NCBI GenBank assembly: GCA_900770345.1
Contig: CAAGKF010000368.1
Span: 1 to 41,039 of the forward strand
Direction of reading: 5' to 3'
Length of the DNA: 41,039 bases
DNA from: Lachnospiraceae bacterium
GTDB taxonomy: Bacteria > Bacillota > Clostridia > Lachnospirales > Lachnospiraceae
Part shown: in pieces, positions 16,349 to 24,613 of the stretch
How positions within the stretch are numbered: position 1 is the stretch's first letter
Layout: each line of letters begins with the position of its first letter
Position numbers and translations under genes: made by a program
The notes under the pieces: generated by a model
The model's input: only the letters and a program-made list of their open reading frames with translations
Told to the model about the DNA's origin: nothing
Databases searched by the model: none

Positions 16349-16392
16349 AAAAAAGAGCACAGCAGACATTGCACGCCTGCCGCGCTCTTTTT
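16349..16392. terminator. Bidirectional terminator
   Basis: AAAAAAGAGC pairs with GCTCTTTTT around an inner GCAG/CTGC stem. It lies between the C26 gene and the converging DUF956 gene. Confidence 0.75.
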
Positions 16393-16454
16393 ACGTTTGT
16401 TTTCTTTTTTATCTGCCCTCCATTCCGGACAAGGCAGAAAATACTCCCTTTATA

Positions 16455-16826
16455 CTATTTCTTTATCCATGACTGCACTGCCCGCTTCAGCACCTGAAAA
16501 AAACTCAGAGAATGAACCATACGTTCTCTCGGAATATACTGATTGATCGCGCGCAGCAGCTTCTTGGGTTCCCTGGAAGAAAAGGTAAAAATCCCGTTCC
16601 GTTTCGTCTGAACCGCAAAGCGCGGTATATACCTCCCCTTGAACAAAACAGAGGCGATCACATAATCAACCTCTTCCCAGGGTATCTGGATAAAATCACT
16701 GACCTTACGGCGGTTATAAAACTCGAAGGCTTTGTCTCCGACCATGATTTGTCCGTAGCTGTTTATACCCTGGAAAGACGTTCCCTCCACTACCAGATCC
16801 ACCTTCGTGTTTAATGACTGAACCAT
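16455..16826 (-). CDS. manO: ManO-type DUF956 protein
   Basis: 123 residues (MVQSLNTKVDLVVEGTSFQGINSYGQIMVGDKAFEFYN..., RKVSDFIQIPWEEVDYV, TFSSREPKKLLRAINQYI). It matches the DUF956 family, whose genes sit next to mannose-family PTS operons in Firmicutes. Its exact role is not established; it is often described as a PTS regulator. It is the last gene of the PTS operon, 23 bases after the EIID gene. Confidence 0.88.
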   Translation of the reverse strand: MVQSLNTKVDLVVEGTSFQGINSYGQIMVGDKAFEFYNRRKVSDFIQIPWEEVDYVIASVLFKGRYIPRFAVQTKRNGIFTFSSREPKKLLRAINQYIPRERMVHSLSFFQVLKRAVQSWIKK

Positions 16827-16849
16827 AAGCCGTACCCTTCTTTATCGAA

Positions 16850-17761
16850 TCAGAGCAGTCCGACCACATGGCCTACGATACCTACAACGAACAGGCCGAT
16901 GATGATCACGATCGGGGAAACATTCTTCTTTAAGAGCCACATACAGAACAGAGTGAGCAGCAGCGGAATAAAACCGGGGATCAAAGAATCCAGGTTATTC
17001 TGCAGGGTGGTCACTTTCTCCGCAGTCAGAGCCAGTCCGCCCGCATACTGCGAGATCGCCTGCTGGATGCCTTCACTGCCTGCCGGAAGATTTGCCCAGT
17101 CAATGTAAGCGCCTTCGCTCAGCTGTACCCTGGATACCACCGGAACAAAATTAATGCTAACCCAGCGTTGGATCAGAGAACCAAGCACAAACATACCAAG
17201 AATGGAAGCGCCTTTTGTAACCTTCTGCAGAAGGCCGCCAGAAAGGTCATCGGAGATCTTGCTTCCTGCCCTGTAGCCGAACTCCTGAGTATACCACATA
17301 AATGCCCAGCGGATCACATTCCAGAGAACGAAGAACAGGATCGGGCCGAGAAGGCTGCCGCCCATAGCCAGAGACGCACCCAGCGCTCCCAGGATCGGAC
17401 GAACCGTAAACCAGAATACCGGATCACCTACGCCTGCCAGAGGTCCCATCATACCGATCTTAACACCCTGAATCGCCGCGTCGTCAACCTGACGGCCGTT
17501 TGCTCTCTCTTCCTCCAGAGCCAGCGTAACACCGATAACAGGGGAAGCCACGTAAGGATGTGTGTTGAAAAATTCCAGATGACGCTTTAAAGCTGCCGTC
17601 TGTTCTTCTTTTGTTTTATATAATTTTGTAAGGGCCGGGATCAGTGCAAAACACCAGCCGCCGTTCTGCATACGCTCGTAATTCCATGAGCCCTGAAGGA
17701 AGGTAGAACGCATCGCAACAGCTAAACGATCTTTTTTACTTAATGTAATCTTCTCTGCCAT
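16850..17761 (-). CDS. manZ: Mannose-family PTS, EIID component
   Basis: 303 residues. It starts with the soluble EIID region (MRSTFLQGSWNYERMQNGGWCFALIPAL) and contains the family signature VKIGMMGPLAGVGDPVFWFTVRPI. The C-terminus is hydrophobic (IVIIIGLFVVGIVGHVVGLL). With EIIC it forms the sugar channel. AGGAGG lies just upstream of the ATG. It follows EIIC by 19 bases. Confidence 0.96.
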   Translation of the reverse strand: MAEKITLSKKDRLAVAMRSTFLQGSWNYERMQNGGWCFALIPALTKLYKTKEEQTAALKRHLEFFNTHPYVASPVIGVTLALEEERANGRQVDDAAIQGVKIGMMGPLAGVGDPVFWFTVRPILGALGASLAMGGSLLGPILFFVLWNVIRWAFMWYTQEFGYRAGSKISDDLSGGLLQKVTKGASILGMFVLGSLIQRWVSINFVPVVSRVQLSEGAYIDWANLPAGSEGIQQAISQYAGGLALTAEKVTTLQNNLDSLIPGFIPLLLTLFCMWLLKKNVSPIVIIIGLFVVGIVGHVVGLL

Positions 17762-17780
17762 TTTCTTACCTCCTCCTCAA

Positions 17781-18578
17781 TCAATAATCATTCAGAATAT
17801 CATCCAGCGGATCACCGGTATTCCCGCCGCCGGAAGAGCTGCCGCCGCCCTCAGAGAGCTTCAGGTAAATGAGTGCCAATGATACAGCAATCACACCCAG
17901 GGCGATCAGTGTCAGGTCGGAGATGGCTGCAAGGCAGAAGCCGATCAGGAAGAAAGGCCAAACCTCACGGGTTGCCATCATATTGATTACCATCGCGTAA
18001 CCAACGGCAACAACCATGCCGCCGCCGATCGCCATACCGTCTGTCAGCCATGCCGGCATGGATTCCAGGAATGCCTGAACAGTGCTTGCCGGGATGAACA
18101 GAAGAGCTGCAGCCGGGATCATAATACGAAGTCCCTGCATGATCACAGCAATGATATGCCACATTTCAACGCCTCTGATATTCCCCTCTTCAGCGGCAGC
18201 ATCCATACGGTGAACGCAAAATACGGAAAGCGTACGAACGATCATCGTCAGGAAAAGTCCTGCTACAGCCAGCGGGATCGCAACAGCGATTGCAGTGGAA
18301 ACACCGGATACACCCTGTCCACCCAGAACAAGGATAATTGCGGAAGCTACAGACGCCAAAGCAGCATCCGGAGCGATCGCAGCTCCGATATTTGCCCAGC
18401 CCATTGCAATCATCTGAAGGCTGCCGCCCAATACGATTCCTGCCTCCAGGTTGCCGGTCACCAGACCGATCAGGGTACACGCTACCAGAGGCTGATGGAA
18501 CTGGAACTCGTCCATAACGCTTTCCATACCGGCCAGAAAAGCAATGATTAATATTAATACAGCAGAAACTATTGACAT
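17781..18578 (-). CDS. manY: Mannose-family PTS, EIIC component
   Basis: 265 residues, highly hydrophobic, beginning MSIVSAVLILIIAFLAGMESVMDEFQFHQPLVACTL with the EIIC motif LEAGIVLGGSLQMIAMGWANIGAA. The tail is Gly/Ser-rich (EGGGSSSGGGNTGDPL). A GGGGG ribosome site precedes the ATG. It lies between the EIIAB and EIID genes and forms the transmembrane sugar channel. Confidence 0.96.
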   Translation of the reverse strand: MSIVSAVLILIIAFLAGMESVMDEFQFHQPLVACTLIGLVTGNLEAGIVLGGSLQMIAMGWANIGAAIAPDAALASVASAIILVLGGQGVSGVSTAIAVAIPLAVAGLFLTMIVRTLSVFCVHRMDAAAEEGNIRGVEMWHIIAVIMQGLRIMIPAAALLFIPASTVQAFLESMPAWLTDGMAIGGGMVVAVGYAMVINMMATREVWPFFLIGFCLAAISDLTLIALGVIAVSLALIYLKLSEGGGSSSGGGNTGDPLDDILNDY

Positions 18579-18596
18579 TTCTTTTCCCCCTATCTT

Positions 18597-19589
18597 TTAT
18601 AACATTTTCAATTCTGTCTTTGCCTTCGCCACGATCTCATCCATATTTTCTTTGGAATCGGAAGGCACCTTGCGCACGTCGAATTTGATTCCCAGGGATT
18701 TCAGCTTTTCAAAGGTCTTTACATCGTCCGTTCCCAGGGACAGCACCTTATTGACTGCCACTTTGCCTACGGAGTGTGCCATGGAGCCTACATTCAGCTC
18801 CTTGATATCCACGCCGCCCTCAATCGCTCTTAAAGCATCCTGCGGGCATTCAAACAGCAGAAGTGCTTTGGTATTTCCGAAGCGAGGATCCTTTGCCACC
18901 TGTATCATCTTGTCCACAGGAACCACGTTCGCCTTGACTCCCGGCGGCGCCGCCTCTGTGATCAGCTTCTTGCGCAGGTCATCATGAGCAACTCCATCGG
19001 ACACAACAATGATCCTGGTTGGCTGGGTGGATTTCGACCATGCCGTAGCAACCTGACCATGAAGCAGACGAGAATCGATACGTGCCAGAACATATTTGAT
19101 CTTTCCGTCACCCACAACAGTGCCGGGGGGCAGCGCTCCCTTCGGCTGAGCCTGTGCCGCCGGTGCAACGGCCGCTTCCTTCTTGGGTTCCAGAGATTCC
19201 GGGCATATCCTCACACCGTCCTTGGCACTGGGACAGATCATCTTCGCGATCTCCTGTGCGCTTTCCATACCCATACGAAGAGCATACGCCTCGATCAGCA
19301 TCGGCAGATTTAAGCCTGTTACGATCGCCCATTTGTCTTCATGCCCGGCCAGCAGGCCATTGGCCTGATTAAAGGGAGTACCGCCCCAAAGGTCCACAAG
19401 AAACAGTACCTCATCCGGATTGTCAAAAGAGGCAATGGCCTCTTCCATCTGGCGTCGCACATCATCAGGTCCCTGGCTCGGCTGCAATGTCACAGCCGCC
19501 AAATTCGGCTGTTCTCCGAAAACCATAGCTCCGGACTGCTTGATGCCTTCTGCGAATCCGCCGTGGCTAGCAAGAATAATTCCTACCAT
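18597..19589 (-). CDS. manX: Mannose-family PTS, fused EIIAB component
   Basis: 330 residues from MVGIILASHGG; GGGG lies 8 bases upstream, while a longer ATG start has no ribosome site. The EIIA domain has the phosphorylated His9 (LASHGGFAEGI). An Ala/Pro/Gln linker (AAVAPAAQAQPKGALPPG) joins it to EIIB, where His177 (DSRLLHGQVATAW) receives the phosphate. It passes phosphate from HPr to the incoming sugar. Substrate could be mannose, glucose, fructose or an amino sugar; sequence alone does not decide. Confidence 0.96.
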   Translation of the reverse strand: MVGIILASHGGFAEGIKQSGAMVFGEQPNLAAVTLQPSQGPDDVRRQMEEAIASFDNPDEVLFLVDLWGGTPFNQANGLLAGHEDKWAIVTGLNLPMLIEAYALRMGMESAQEIAKMICPSAKDGVRICPESLEPKKEAAVAPAAQAQPKGALPPGTVVGDGKIKYVLARIDSRLLHGQVATAWSKSTQPTRIIVVSDGVAHDDLRKKLITEAAPPGVKANVVPVDKMIQVAKDPRFGNTKALLLFECPQDALRAIEGGVDIKELNVGSMAHSVGKVAVNKVLSLGTDDVKTFEKLKSLGIKFDVRKVPSDSKENMDEIVAKAKTELKML

Positions 19590-19659
19590 GTATATTTCCC
19601 CTTTCATTAACTTGTGGTGAGCGCAGTTTTATCCGGCTGCGTCCACCAACTTATTGTTA

Positions 19660-19686
19660 ATTGTATCACATTTTCCCCAAAATGTG
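19660..19686 (-). promoter_or_regulatory. Promoter of the PTS operon with a perfect inverted repeat
   Basis: An extended -10 (TGATACAAT, core at 19660-19665) lies next to CACATTTT-N4-AAAATGTG (19667-19686), an 8-bp perfect inverted repeat covering the space between the -10 and -35 positions. It is a likely operator. I see no sigma-54 -24/-12 promoter, although many mannose-PTS operons use one. Confidence 0.6.
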
Positions 19687-19792
19687 CACTGCTTTTTTGC
19701 TTTTTTGTGTAAAAAACATGTATATTATGGTAAATTTTCCGTCGAATAGTTTTACTTTTTTATCAAAAATGTCTAAATTCGCTGCTGTATAT

Positions 19793-20308
19793 TTAATCCA
19801 CTACCACCACTTTACCGATCCTCGGTTTTTCTGCTTTTACATCTGCCTCATATCCCAGAGCGGCCATGCCGTATACAATATGCTCCTTCGGAACACCGAA
19901 TTCATCCAGAACCTTTCTTACTTTTTCATTATCACAGATCCCCTGAAGCTGATTGATCCACACAGAGCCGATTCCCAGAGAATGGGCGGCCAGAAAGATG
20001 TTTTCCTGTGCGCAGGCATTATCTTCCCTGCCCCAGGGACTGTCTTTTAAGTTGGACGGAATGATCAGAATCTCCGGCTGATACATATCATAGCCTTCAC
20101 GTCCCAGGACTTCGGAGATCACCGCTGCCAGCTGTCCGATTTTTTCCCTGTTTTTTATCACCGTAAACTGCCAGGTCTGCTTTCCCATGCCGCTGGGAGC
20201 ATGAAGTGCCGCCTGAATAATGAGCTCCAGGTCCTCATCCGGTATGGGTTTATTTAAAAATTTTCTGGTGCTTCTCCTTGTAAGTATGGTCTGTAATGTT
20301 TCGTTCAT
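19793..20308 (-). CDS. Nitroreductase family protein
   Basis: 171 residues with the flavin-binding start RRSTRKFLNKPIPDEDLELIIQAALHAPSG, then KQTWQFTVI and NIFLAAHSLGIGSVWI, and the C-terminal YGMAALGYEA. These are small dimeric FMN enzymes that reduce nitro or quinone compounds with NAD(P)H; the natural substrate is unknown. AGGAG lies before the ATG. It starts 27 bases after the recG stop and is likely in the same transcript. Confidence 0.93.
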   Translation of the reverse strand: MNETLQTILTRRSTRKFLNKPIPDEDLELIIQAALHAPSGMGKQTWQFTVIKNREKIGQLAAVISEVLGREGYDMYQPEILIIPSNLKDSPWGREDNACAQENIFLAAHSLGIGSVWINQLQGICDNEKVRKVLDEFGVPKEHIVYGMAALGYEADVKAEKPRIGKVVVVD

Positions 20309-20335
20309 ACGTTATTCTCCTTCCTGACTGTTTTA

Positions 20336-22393
20336 TTATAAATTTAATTTCTCATAATTATTCCCCAGATACTCCTCAATCCTGTGCTTCAGCTCCCGGT
20401 TATCCTCCCGCTCCAGCTGCGGATCTTCATCCAGAAGCCGGTTCACTTCATCGGATACCTGTTTTAAAATACCGGCATCCGTAAAAATATCGGCCAGTTT
20501 AAATTCCATATCACCGCTCTGACGCATGCCGAAAATATCGCCGGGACCCCGAAGCTTTAAGTCCTCTGACGCAATATAAAAACCATCGTTAGAACGGTTC
20601 AGGATATCCAGCCGTTCCATTGTGCTTTTATCTTCCGTCCCGCTTACCATAATGCAGTAGGACTGAGAGCTTCCGCGGCCTACTCTTCCTCTCAGCTGAT
20701 GAAGCTGAGCAAGACCGAATCGTTCCGCGTTCTCAATCATCATCACCGTAGCATTAGGCACATTAACGCCCACCTCGATCACTGTAGTAGAGACAAGTAC
20801 CTGGATTTCTCCCGCAGCAAACCGTTCCATGACTGAATTCTTTTCCTTCGCCTTCATTTTGCCGTGAAGATACTCCACCGTAACAGATTCCGGCAGTTCT
20901 TTTCGAAGAGCTTTGGTGTAATCCAGCACATTCTCTGCCTCGATCATCTCACTTGCTTCCACCATAGGACAGATCACATAAGCCTGATGGCCGGCCGCAA
21001 TCTGCTTTTCAATAAAAGAATAAGCCCTGGGGCGATAGCCCGTATCCACCACACAATTTTTAACAGACTGCCGCCCCGCCGGCAGCTCGTCAATAACTGA
21101 TATGTCCAGATCCCCGTACAGGATGATAGCCAGCGTCCGCGGAATTGGAGTGGCACTCATAACCAGCACATGGGGTGAGGCTCCTTTTTCGCTCAGCAGC
21201 TCTCTCTGTCCCACACCAAACCGGTGCTGCTCGTCCGTGATCACAAGAGCCAGGCTGTCGTAAACGACTTTTTCCTGGATCAGAGCATGCGTTCCGATAA
21301 TGATATCCGCTTCATGAGAAATGATTTTTCCGTATGCGATCCTTTTCTCCTTTGCCGTCATGGAACCTGTCACTAAAACGGGCACCTTATCAATCCCGTA
21401 ACTCTGGAACATTTCATTTACCGCTTCAAAATGCTGCCTTGCCAGTACCTCCGTTGGAACCATGAGAGCACCCTGATATCCATTATATGCAGCCTGAAGG
21501 AGTGCCAGAACAGCAACGATCGTTTTTCCGGAGCCCACATCGCCCTGGATCAGACGGTTCATCACCAGACCTCCCGACATATCGTCAAAAACCTCTCTGA
21601 CTGCCCTCTTCTGTGCATCTGTTAAAGCGTAAGGAAGATTCTCCATGAATGTCTTTACTTCCGGCTTTTCCTCCATTACATAGGAAGAGTGTTTTTCCTC
21701 CCGGTGTTCCTTCAGACGGCGCACGCCTACGAGGAACATAAAAAATTCATCGAATACCAGGCGCTTCCTTGCAAACAGCAGTTCCTTCTGATCTGAAGGA
21801 AAATGGATATGCTCCACAGCATAGTTGATCTCCGACAGTTCATATTTCCGCCGAAGAGCTGCGGGCATATACTCCCGCTCCAGCTGACGTGTTTCAAGGG
21901 CCTGTCTGACAGTCTTTACAATTGTCTTGTTGCTCAGCCCTCTGGTCTGACCGTAGACAGGCTGCATGGAATTCTCCAGCTGTTCATAGGCGTCCGGAGT
22001 AAAAACCTCCGGCTGCTCCATAATCAGGCGCCCTCTCTTTTTCACCACTTTTCCCCGGAAAACATACATCTGCCCGCTTTTTACATTCGCACGCATATAG
22101 GGCATATTGTACCAGGTCAGCTGCAGAGAACCGGTCAGATCTTTTATCTGTGCTGTTACCATCTGCATATTGCCGAAACGAACCAGATCCGGGCTTTTAA
22201 GCAGCGCAGAGGCAACACTCATTACCATTTGCTCCTTCAGCTGTCCCACAGGAACAGGGGGCTCATAGGTGTCATATGCCCTCGGATAGTAGGAAAGGAG
22301 GTCACCTATGGTGGTAACCCCCAGTTTTTCAAAAAGCTTTCCTGTTTTTTCTCCCACTCCCTTTAAGGAGCAGACTGATTCCTTCCTGTTCAT
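20336..22393 (-). CDS. recG: ATP-dependent DNA helicase RecG
   Basis: 685 residues, full length. The N-terminal wedge region (LKGVGEKTGKLFEKLGVTTIGDLL, OB fold about residues 60-150) binds branched DNA. The helicase core has Walker A GDVGSGKT near residue 285, the RecG-type DEQH box near 387, SATPIPRT, and LRGRVGRG. It remodels stalled replication forks and Holliday junctions. Its ATG overlaps the TGA of the ROK kinase gene by four bases (ATGA), so the two are translationally coupled. Confidence 0.97.
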   Translation of the reverse strand: MNRKESVCSLKGVGEKTGKLFEKLGVTTIGDLLSYYPRAYDTYEPPVPVGQLKEQMVMSVASALLKSPDLVRFGNMQMVTAQIKDLTGSLQLTWYNMPYMRANVKSGQMYVFRGKVVKKRGRLIMEQPEVFTPDAYEQLENSMQPVYGQTRGLSNKTIVKTVRQALETRQLEREYMPAALRRKYELSEINYAVEHIHFPSDQKELLFARKRLVFDEFFMFLVGVRRLKEHREEKHSSYVMEEKPEVKTFMENLPYALTDAQKRAVREVFDDMSGGLVMNRLIQGDVGSGKTIVAVLALLQAAYNGYQGALMVPTEVLARQHFEAVNEMFQSYGIDKVPVLVTGSMTAKEKRIAYGKIISHEADIIIGTHALIQEKVVYDSLALVITDEQHRFGVGQRELLSEKGASPHVLVMSATPIPRTLAIILYGDLDISVIDELPAGRQSVKNCVVDTGYRPRAYSFIEKQIAAGHQAYVICPMVEASEMIEAENVLDYTKALRKELPESVTVEYLHGKMKAKEKNSVMERFAAGEIQVLVSTTVIEVGVNVPNATVMMIENAERFGLAQLHQLRGRVGRGSSQSYCIMVSGTEDKSTMERLDILNRSNDGFYIASEDLKLRGPGDIFGMRQSGDMEFKLADIFTDAGILKQVSDEVNRLLDEDPQLEREDNRELKHRIEEYLGNNYEKLNL

Positions 22394-23256
22394 GCCAGCG
22401 CATTCAGTCCCAGCTTGATGCAGCCCATGATTCCCTGGTCGTCATGAAGACTGGCCGGCACGATGTAGCTGTCCAGATCCTGAATCTCCTTTGTATTAAT
22501 ATAGCCGTTCAGCATCTCCTTCACTTTTTCGCGAATCAGAGGAAACAGCTGCTGCTGGTGCATCACACCGCCGCCCAGGATAATCTTCTGCGGAGATAAA
22601 ATCATAATATAGTCCACCAATGCCTGAGCAATGTAGTAGCTCTCCAGCTCCCATACCTCCGGTCTGTCTGTCAGTTCCTTTGCTTTCTTTCCCCATCTTG
22701 CCTCAATAGACGGACCGCTGGCAAAGCCTTCAAGACAGTTTTTATGATACGGGCATATACCGCCTTCCGGATCCTGAGGATGACGCTGCAGAAGAATGTG
22801 TCCGCCCTCCGGATGAAGCATGCCGTGGAGGAGCTTTCCGTTTGCACAGACACCTACACCGACTCCTGTTCCGATGGTAATATAGATCACGCTGTCCAGT
22901 CCTTTGGCGCAGCCGTAAGTCATCTCACCCAGACAAGAACCATTGACATCCGTATCCAACCCCATCGGGACATTCAATTCCTTCAGCTCTCCCAGCAGAT
23001 CTTTATGACGCCATGCCAGCTTGGGAGTATCCAGAATATATCCGTAGGTTTCTGATTCTGGTTTTACATCCACCGGTCCGAAGGCAGCTACGCCCAGAGC
23101 AGCAATATCTTTTCCCTTGAAATATTCAACAATCTGAGGCAGCGTTTCCTCCGGTGTGGTAGTAGGAATGGAGATCTGTTCCAGAATCGTGCCGTCTTCC
23201 TTACCCACAGCGCATACCATCTTCGTTCCGCCCGCCTCTAATGCTCCAATCAACAT
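22390..23256 (-). CDS. ROK family sugar kinase (fructokinase-like)
   Basis: 288 residues. ATP-binding GALEAGGTKMVCAVG at the start, VYITIGTGVGVGVCANG in the middle, HPEGGHILLQRHP, and the zinc site formed by His plus CPYHKNCLEG point to ROK fructokinases (ScrK/GmuE type). It phosphorylates a hexose, probably fructose. An AGGAGG site precedes the ATG. It heads the unit ROK-recG-nitroreductase and has a good promoter. The nearby PTS does not need such a kinase, so its sugar may come from another route. Confidence 0.9.
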   Translation of the reverse strand: MLIGALEAGGTKMVCAVGKEDGTILEQISIPTTTPEETLPQIVEYFKGKDIAALGVAAFGPVDVKPESETYGYILDTPKLAWRHKDLLGELKELNVPMGLDTDVNGSCLGEMTYGCAKGLDSVIYITIGTGVGVGVCANGKLLHGMLHPEGGHILLQRHPQDPEGGICPYHKNCLEGFASGPSIEARWGKKAKELTDRPEVWELESYYIAQALVDYIMILSPQKIILGGGVMHQQQLFPLIREKVKEMLNGYINTKEIQDLDSYIVPASLHDDQGIMGCIKLGLNALA

Positions 23257-23271
23257 AAATTATCCTCCTGC

Positions 23272-23331
23272 ACAATAACATTTATTGTCATAATCCATTA
23301 AAATTATAGCAGTGTTTCTGAAGACAGGCAA
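23272..23331 (-). promoter_or_regulatory. Promoter and possible operator of the ROK-recG unit
   Basis: The minus strand reads TTGCCT (23326-23331), 17 bases, TATAAT (23303-23308). Downstream, ACAATA-N5-TATTGT (23272-23288) is an inverted repeat in the leader and may bind a repressor. Confidence 0.65.
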
Positions 23332-23356
23332 CTTATTTTTCTATGCTCCAAATTAG

Positions 23357-24208
23357 TTACAGATAAGGATTATTCTCGCTCAGCTTCTTGAGTTCCCGTG
23401 GGGTGCAGTGAAAGGTTTCTTTAAACTGCCGGTAAAAGATCTTATTATTATAGATCCCGTTTCTCTCCAGAATCTCCTGTATGCTTCCCTCCGTATACAG
23501 CAGATCCTGATACACATGATTCAGCCGTACCTGGCTCACATACTGAAGAAAAGACATACCCGTATTTTTCTTAAAAAAACGGCAGAAATACTCCTTATTC
23601 AGTCCCAGCTCATCGGCTGCGGCCTGAAGCTCCACCGGTTCTCTGAAATGCTGCTCCACGTATTGAAAAATCTGTTCAATGCGGCTCAGCTGATTCACAT
23701 CGGTCACAGGAGCATTTTCAGCGAGAGGCAGACTGAAATGGTCTGTCAGCTCCGCCATAACCAGAAGGATCAGGGCGCTGCTGCGAAAAGCATAGCTCGC
23801 CTTCTGCTCAAAGTACAGAATCATCAGATCCTTCAGATAAGTACAGAGTCTGTTGTAGGGCTCCTGCTGCTTCGGCCGCAGTTTGGACCCGCAGCAGCTG
23901 ATGCGCAGTAGCTCCAGATCATTCAGGTAGCGCCTCAGATAGCTTTTGGAAATATGGATGCAGATCGCCATGGTCTGAGGAAGCTCATAAATCACCTCAT
24001 GGATAACCGAGGATTCGATTACGATCAGATCCAGAGGGTTGATCTTAATTTTTTCTCCTTCCATTGTAATAACAGCACTTCCGTTCAGAACGTAAAGGAT
24101 CTCAATTTCCCGGTGCCAGTGAGGCGGGGAGTTATATTTCATTGTCACAAAATCAATCTGGAATCCCATATCAGGCAGTACATTTGTTTTTTCATACGTT
24201 GTTTCCAT
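23357..24208 (-). CDS. AraC family transcriptional regulator with cupin sensor
   Basis: 283 residues. The N-terminal half has a cupin-like sensor (PHWHREIEILYVLNGSAVITMEGE, INPLDLIVIESSVIHEV). The C-terminal about 100 residues carry two helix-turn-helix motifs (ELQAAADELGLNKEYFCRFFKKNTG and IQEILERNGIYNNKIFYRQFKETFHCTPRE). Such proteins usually sense sugars. It is divergent from a pair of tiny ORFs and lies next to the ROK kinase gene, either of which could be a target. Confidence 0.92.
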   Translation of the reverse strand: METTYEKTNVLPDMGFQIDFVTMKYNSPPHWHREIEILYVLNGSAVITMEGEKIKINPLDLIVIESSVIHEVIYELPQTMAICIHISKSYLRRYLNDLELLRISCCGSKLRPKQQEPYNRLCTYLKDLMILYFEQKASYAFRSSALILLVMAELTDHFSLPLAENAPVTDVNQLSRIEQIFQYVEQHFREPVELQAAADELGLNKEYFCRFFKKNTGMSFLQYVSQVRLNHVYQDLLYTEGSIQEILERNGIYNNKIFYRQFKETFHCTPRELKKLSENNPYL

Positions 24209-24322
24209 AGACTCATTTTAAAGGATTCCTCTGTTTTTTTCAAGGCACTGTGTCAATATCATCCACTTTTTAGACAAGATTTTACCTTATAAGCCGGCTG
24301 ATTTTCTTGTATTATAAGCACA

Positions 24323-24342
24323 TCAGCGAATAATATTGCTGA
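24323..24342 (+). promoter_or_regulatory. Inverted repeat upstream of the small-peptide unit
   Basis: TCAGC-N10-GCTGA lies between a weak -10-like TATTAT (24310-24315) and the ribosome site of the 40-residue ORF. It could be an operator or an mRNA hairpin. A good -35 box is not visible. Confidence 0.35.
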
Positions 24343-24374
24343 AACAAGAAAGTCAAAAAAGGAGGACTTCTACT

Positions 24375-24497
24375 ATGATGAAAATGATAAATAATTTCTG
24401 GTATGAGCATGGCAGACAAATCTGCTCCGGTTTTGTATGTACCATACTTATGGTATCGGTAATGACCATACCGTATCTTAAATACCTGCCATTATAA
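24375..24497 (+). CDS. Small membrane peptide, 40 residues
   Basis: An ATG at 24375 preceded by AAAGGAGG at a normal distance opens a 40-residue frame: a polar start with MINNFWYEHGRQ, then one hydrophobic span (ICSGFVCTILMVSVMTIPYL), ending KYLPL. The strong ribosome site, single membrane helix, separate location and a terminator downstream support a real gene. I do not recognise it. Possible roles are a membrane-acting toxin, a transporter-modulating peptide or a sensor. It is followed by a second tiny ORF. Confidence 0.6.
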   Translation: MMKMINNFWYEHGRQICSGFVCTILMVSVMTIPYLKYLPL

Positions 24498-24518
24498 GAC
24501 GCGGAGGATCTCTTTTAC

Positions 24519-24566
24519 ATGGATTCCCGCAAATTTTATGACCATCCGAAGCTGAAAAAGAAATGA
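24519..24566 (+). CDS. Very short charged peptide, 15 residues
   Basis: ATG at 24519, with GGAGG 11 bases upstream, encodes MDSRKFYDHPKLKKK and stops at the base of a terminator hairpin. It is basic and hydrophilic. It starts 21 bases after the small membrane peptide, so the two could be co-translated. At this length chance cannot be excluded; the ribosome site is the main support. Confidence 0.4.
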   Translation: MDSRKFYDHPKLKKK

Positions 24567-24608
24567 GCGCTGCAGAAGCTTTCTGACATCTGCAACGCTC
24601 ATTTTTTT
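24564..24608. terminator. Strong terminator shared by converging genes
   Basis: TGAGCG-C-TGCAGA pairs with TCTGCA-A-CGCTCA around a 12-base loop, followed by seven T at 24602-24608. On the minus strand a T-rich stretch also follows. It ends the small-peptide transcript and probably the binding-protein transcript. Confidence 0.9.
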
Positions 24609-24613
24609 AATTT

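Noticed and set aside
19620..19790. sigma-54 promoter for the mannose PTS
   Set aside because: I found no TGGCAC-N5-TTGC-like pair; an extended -10 sigma-A promoter is present.
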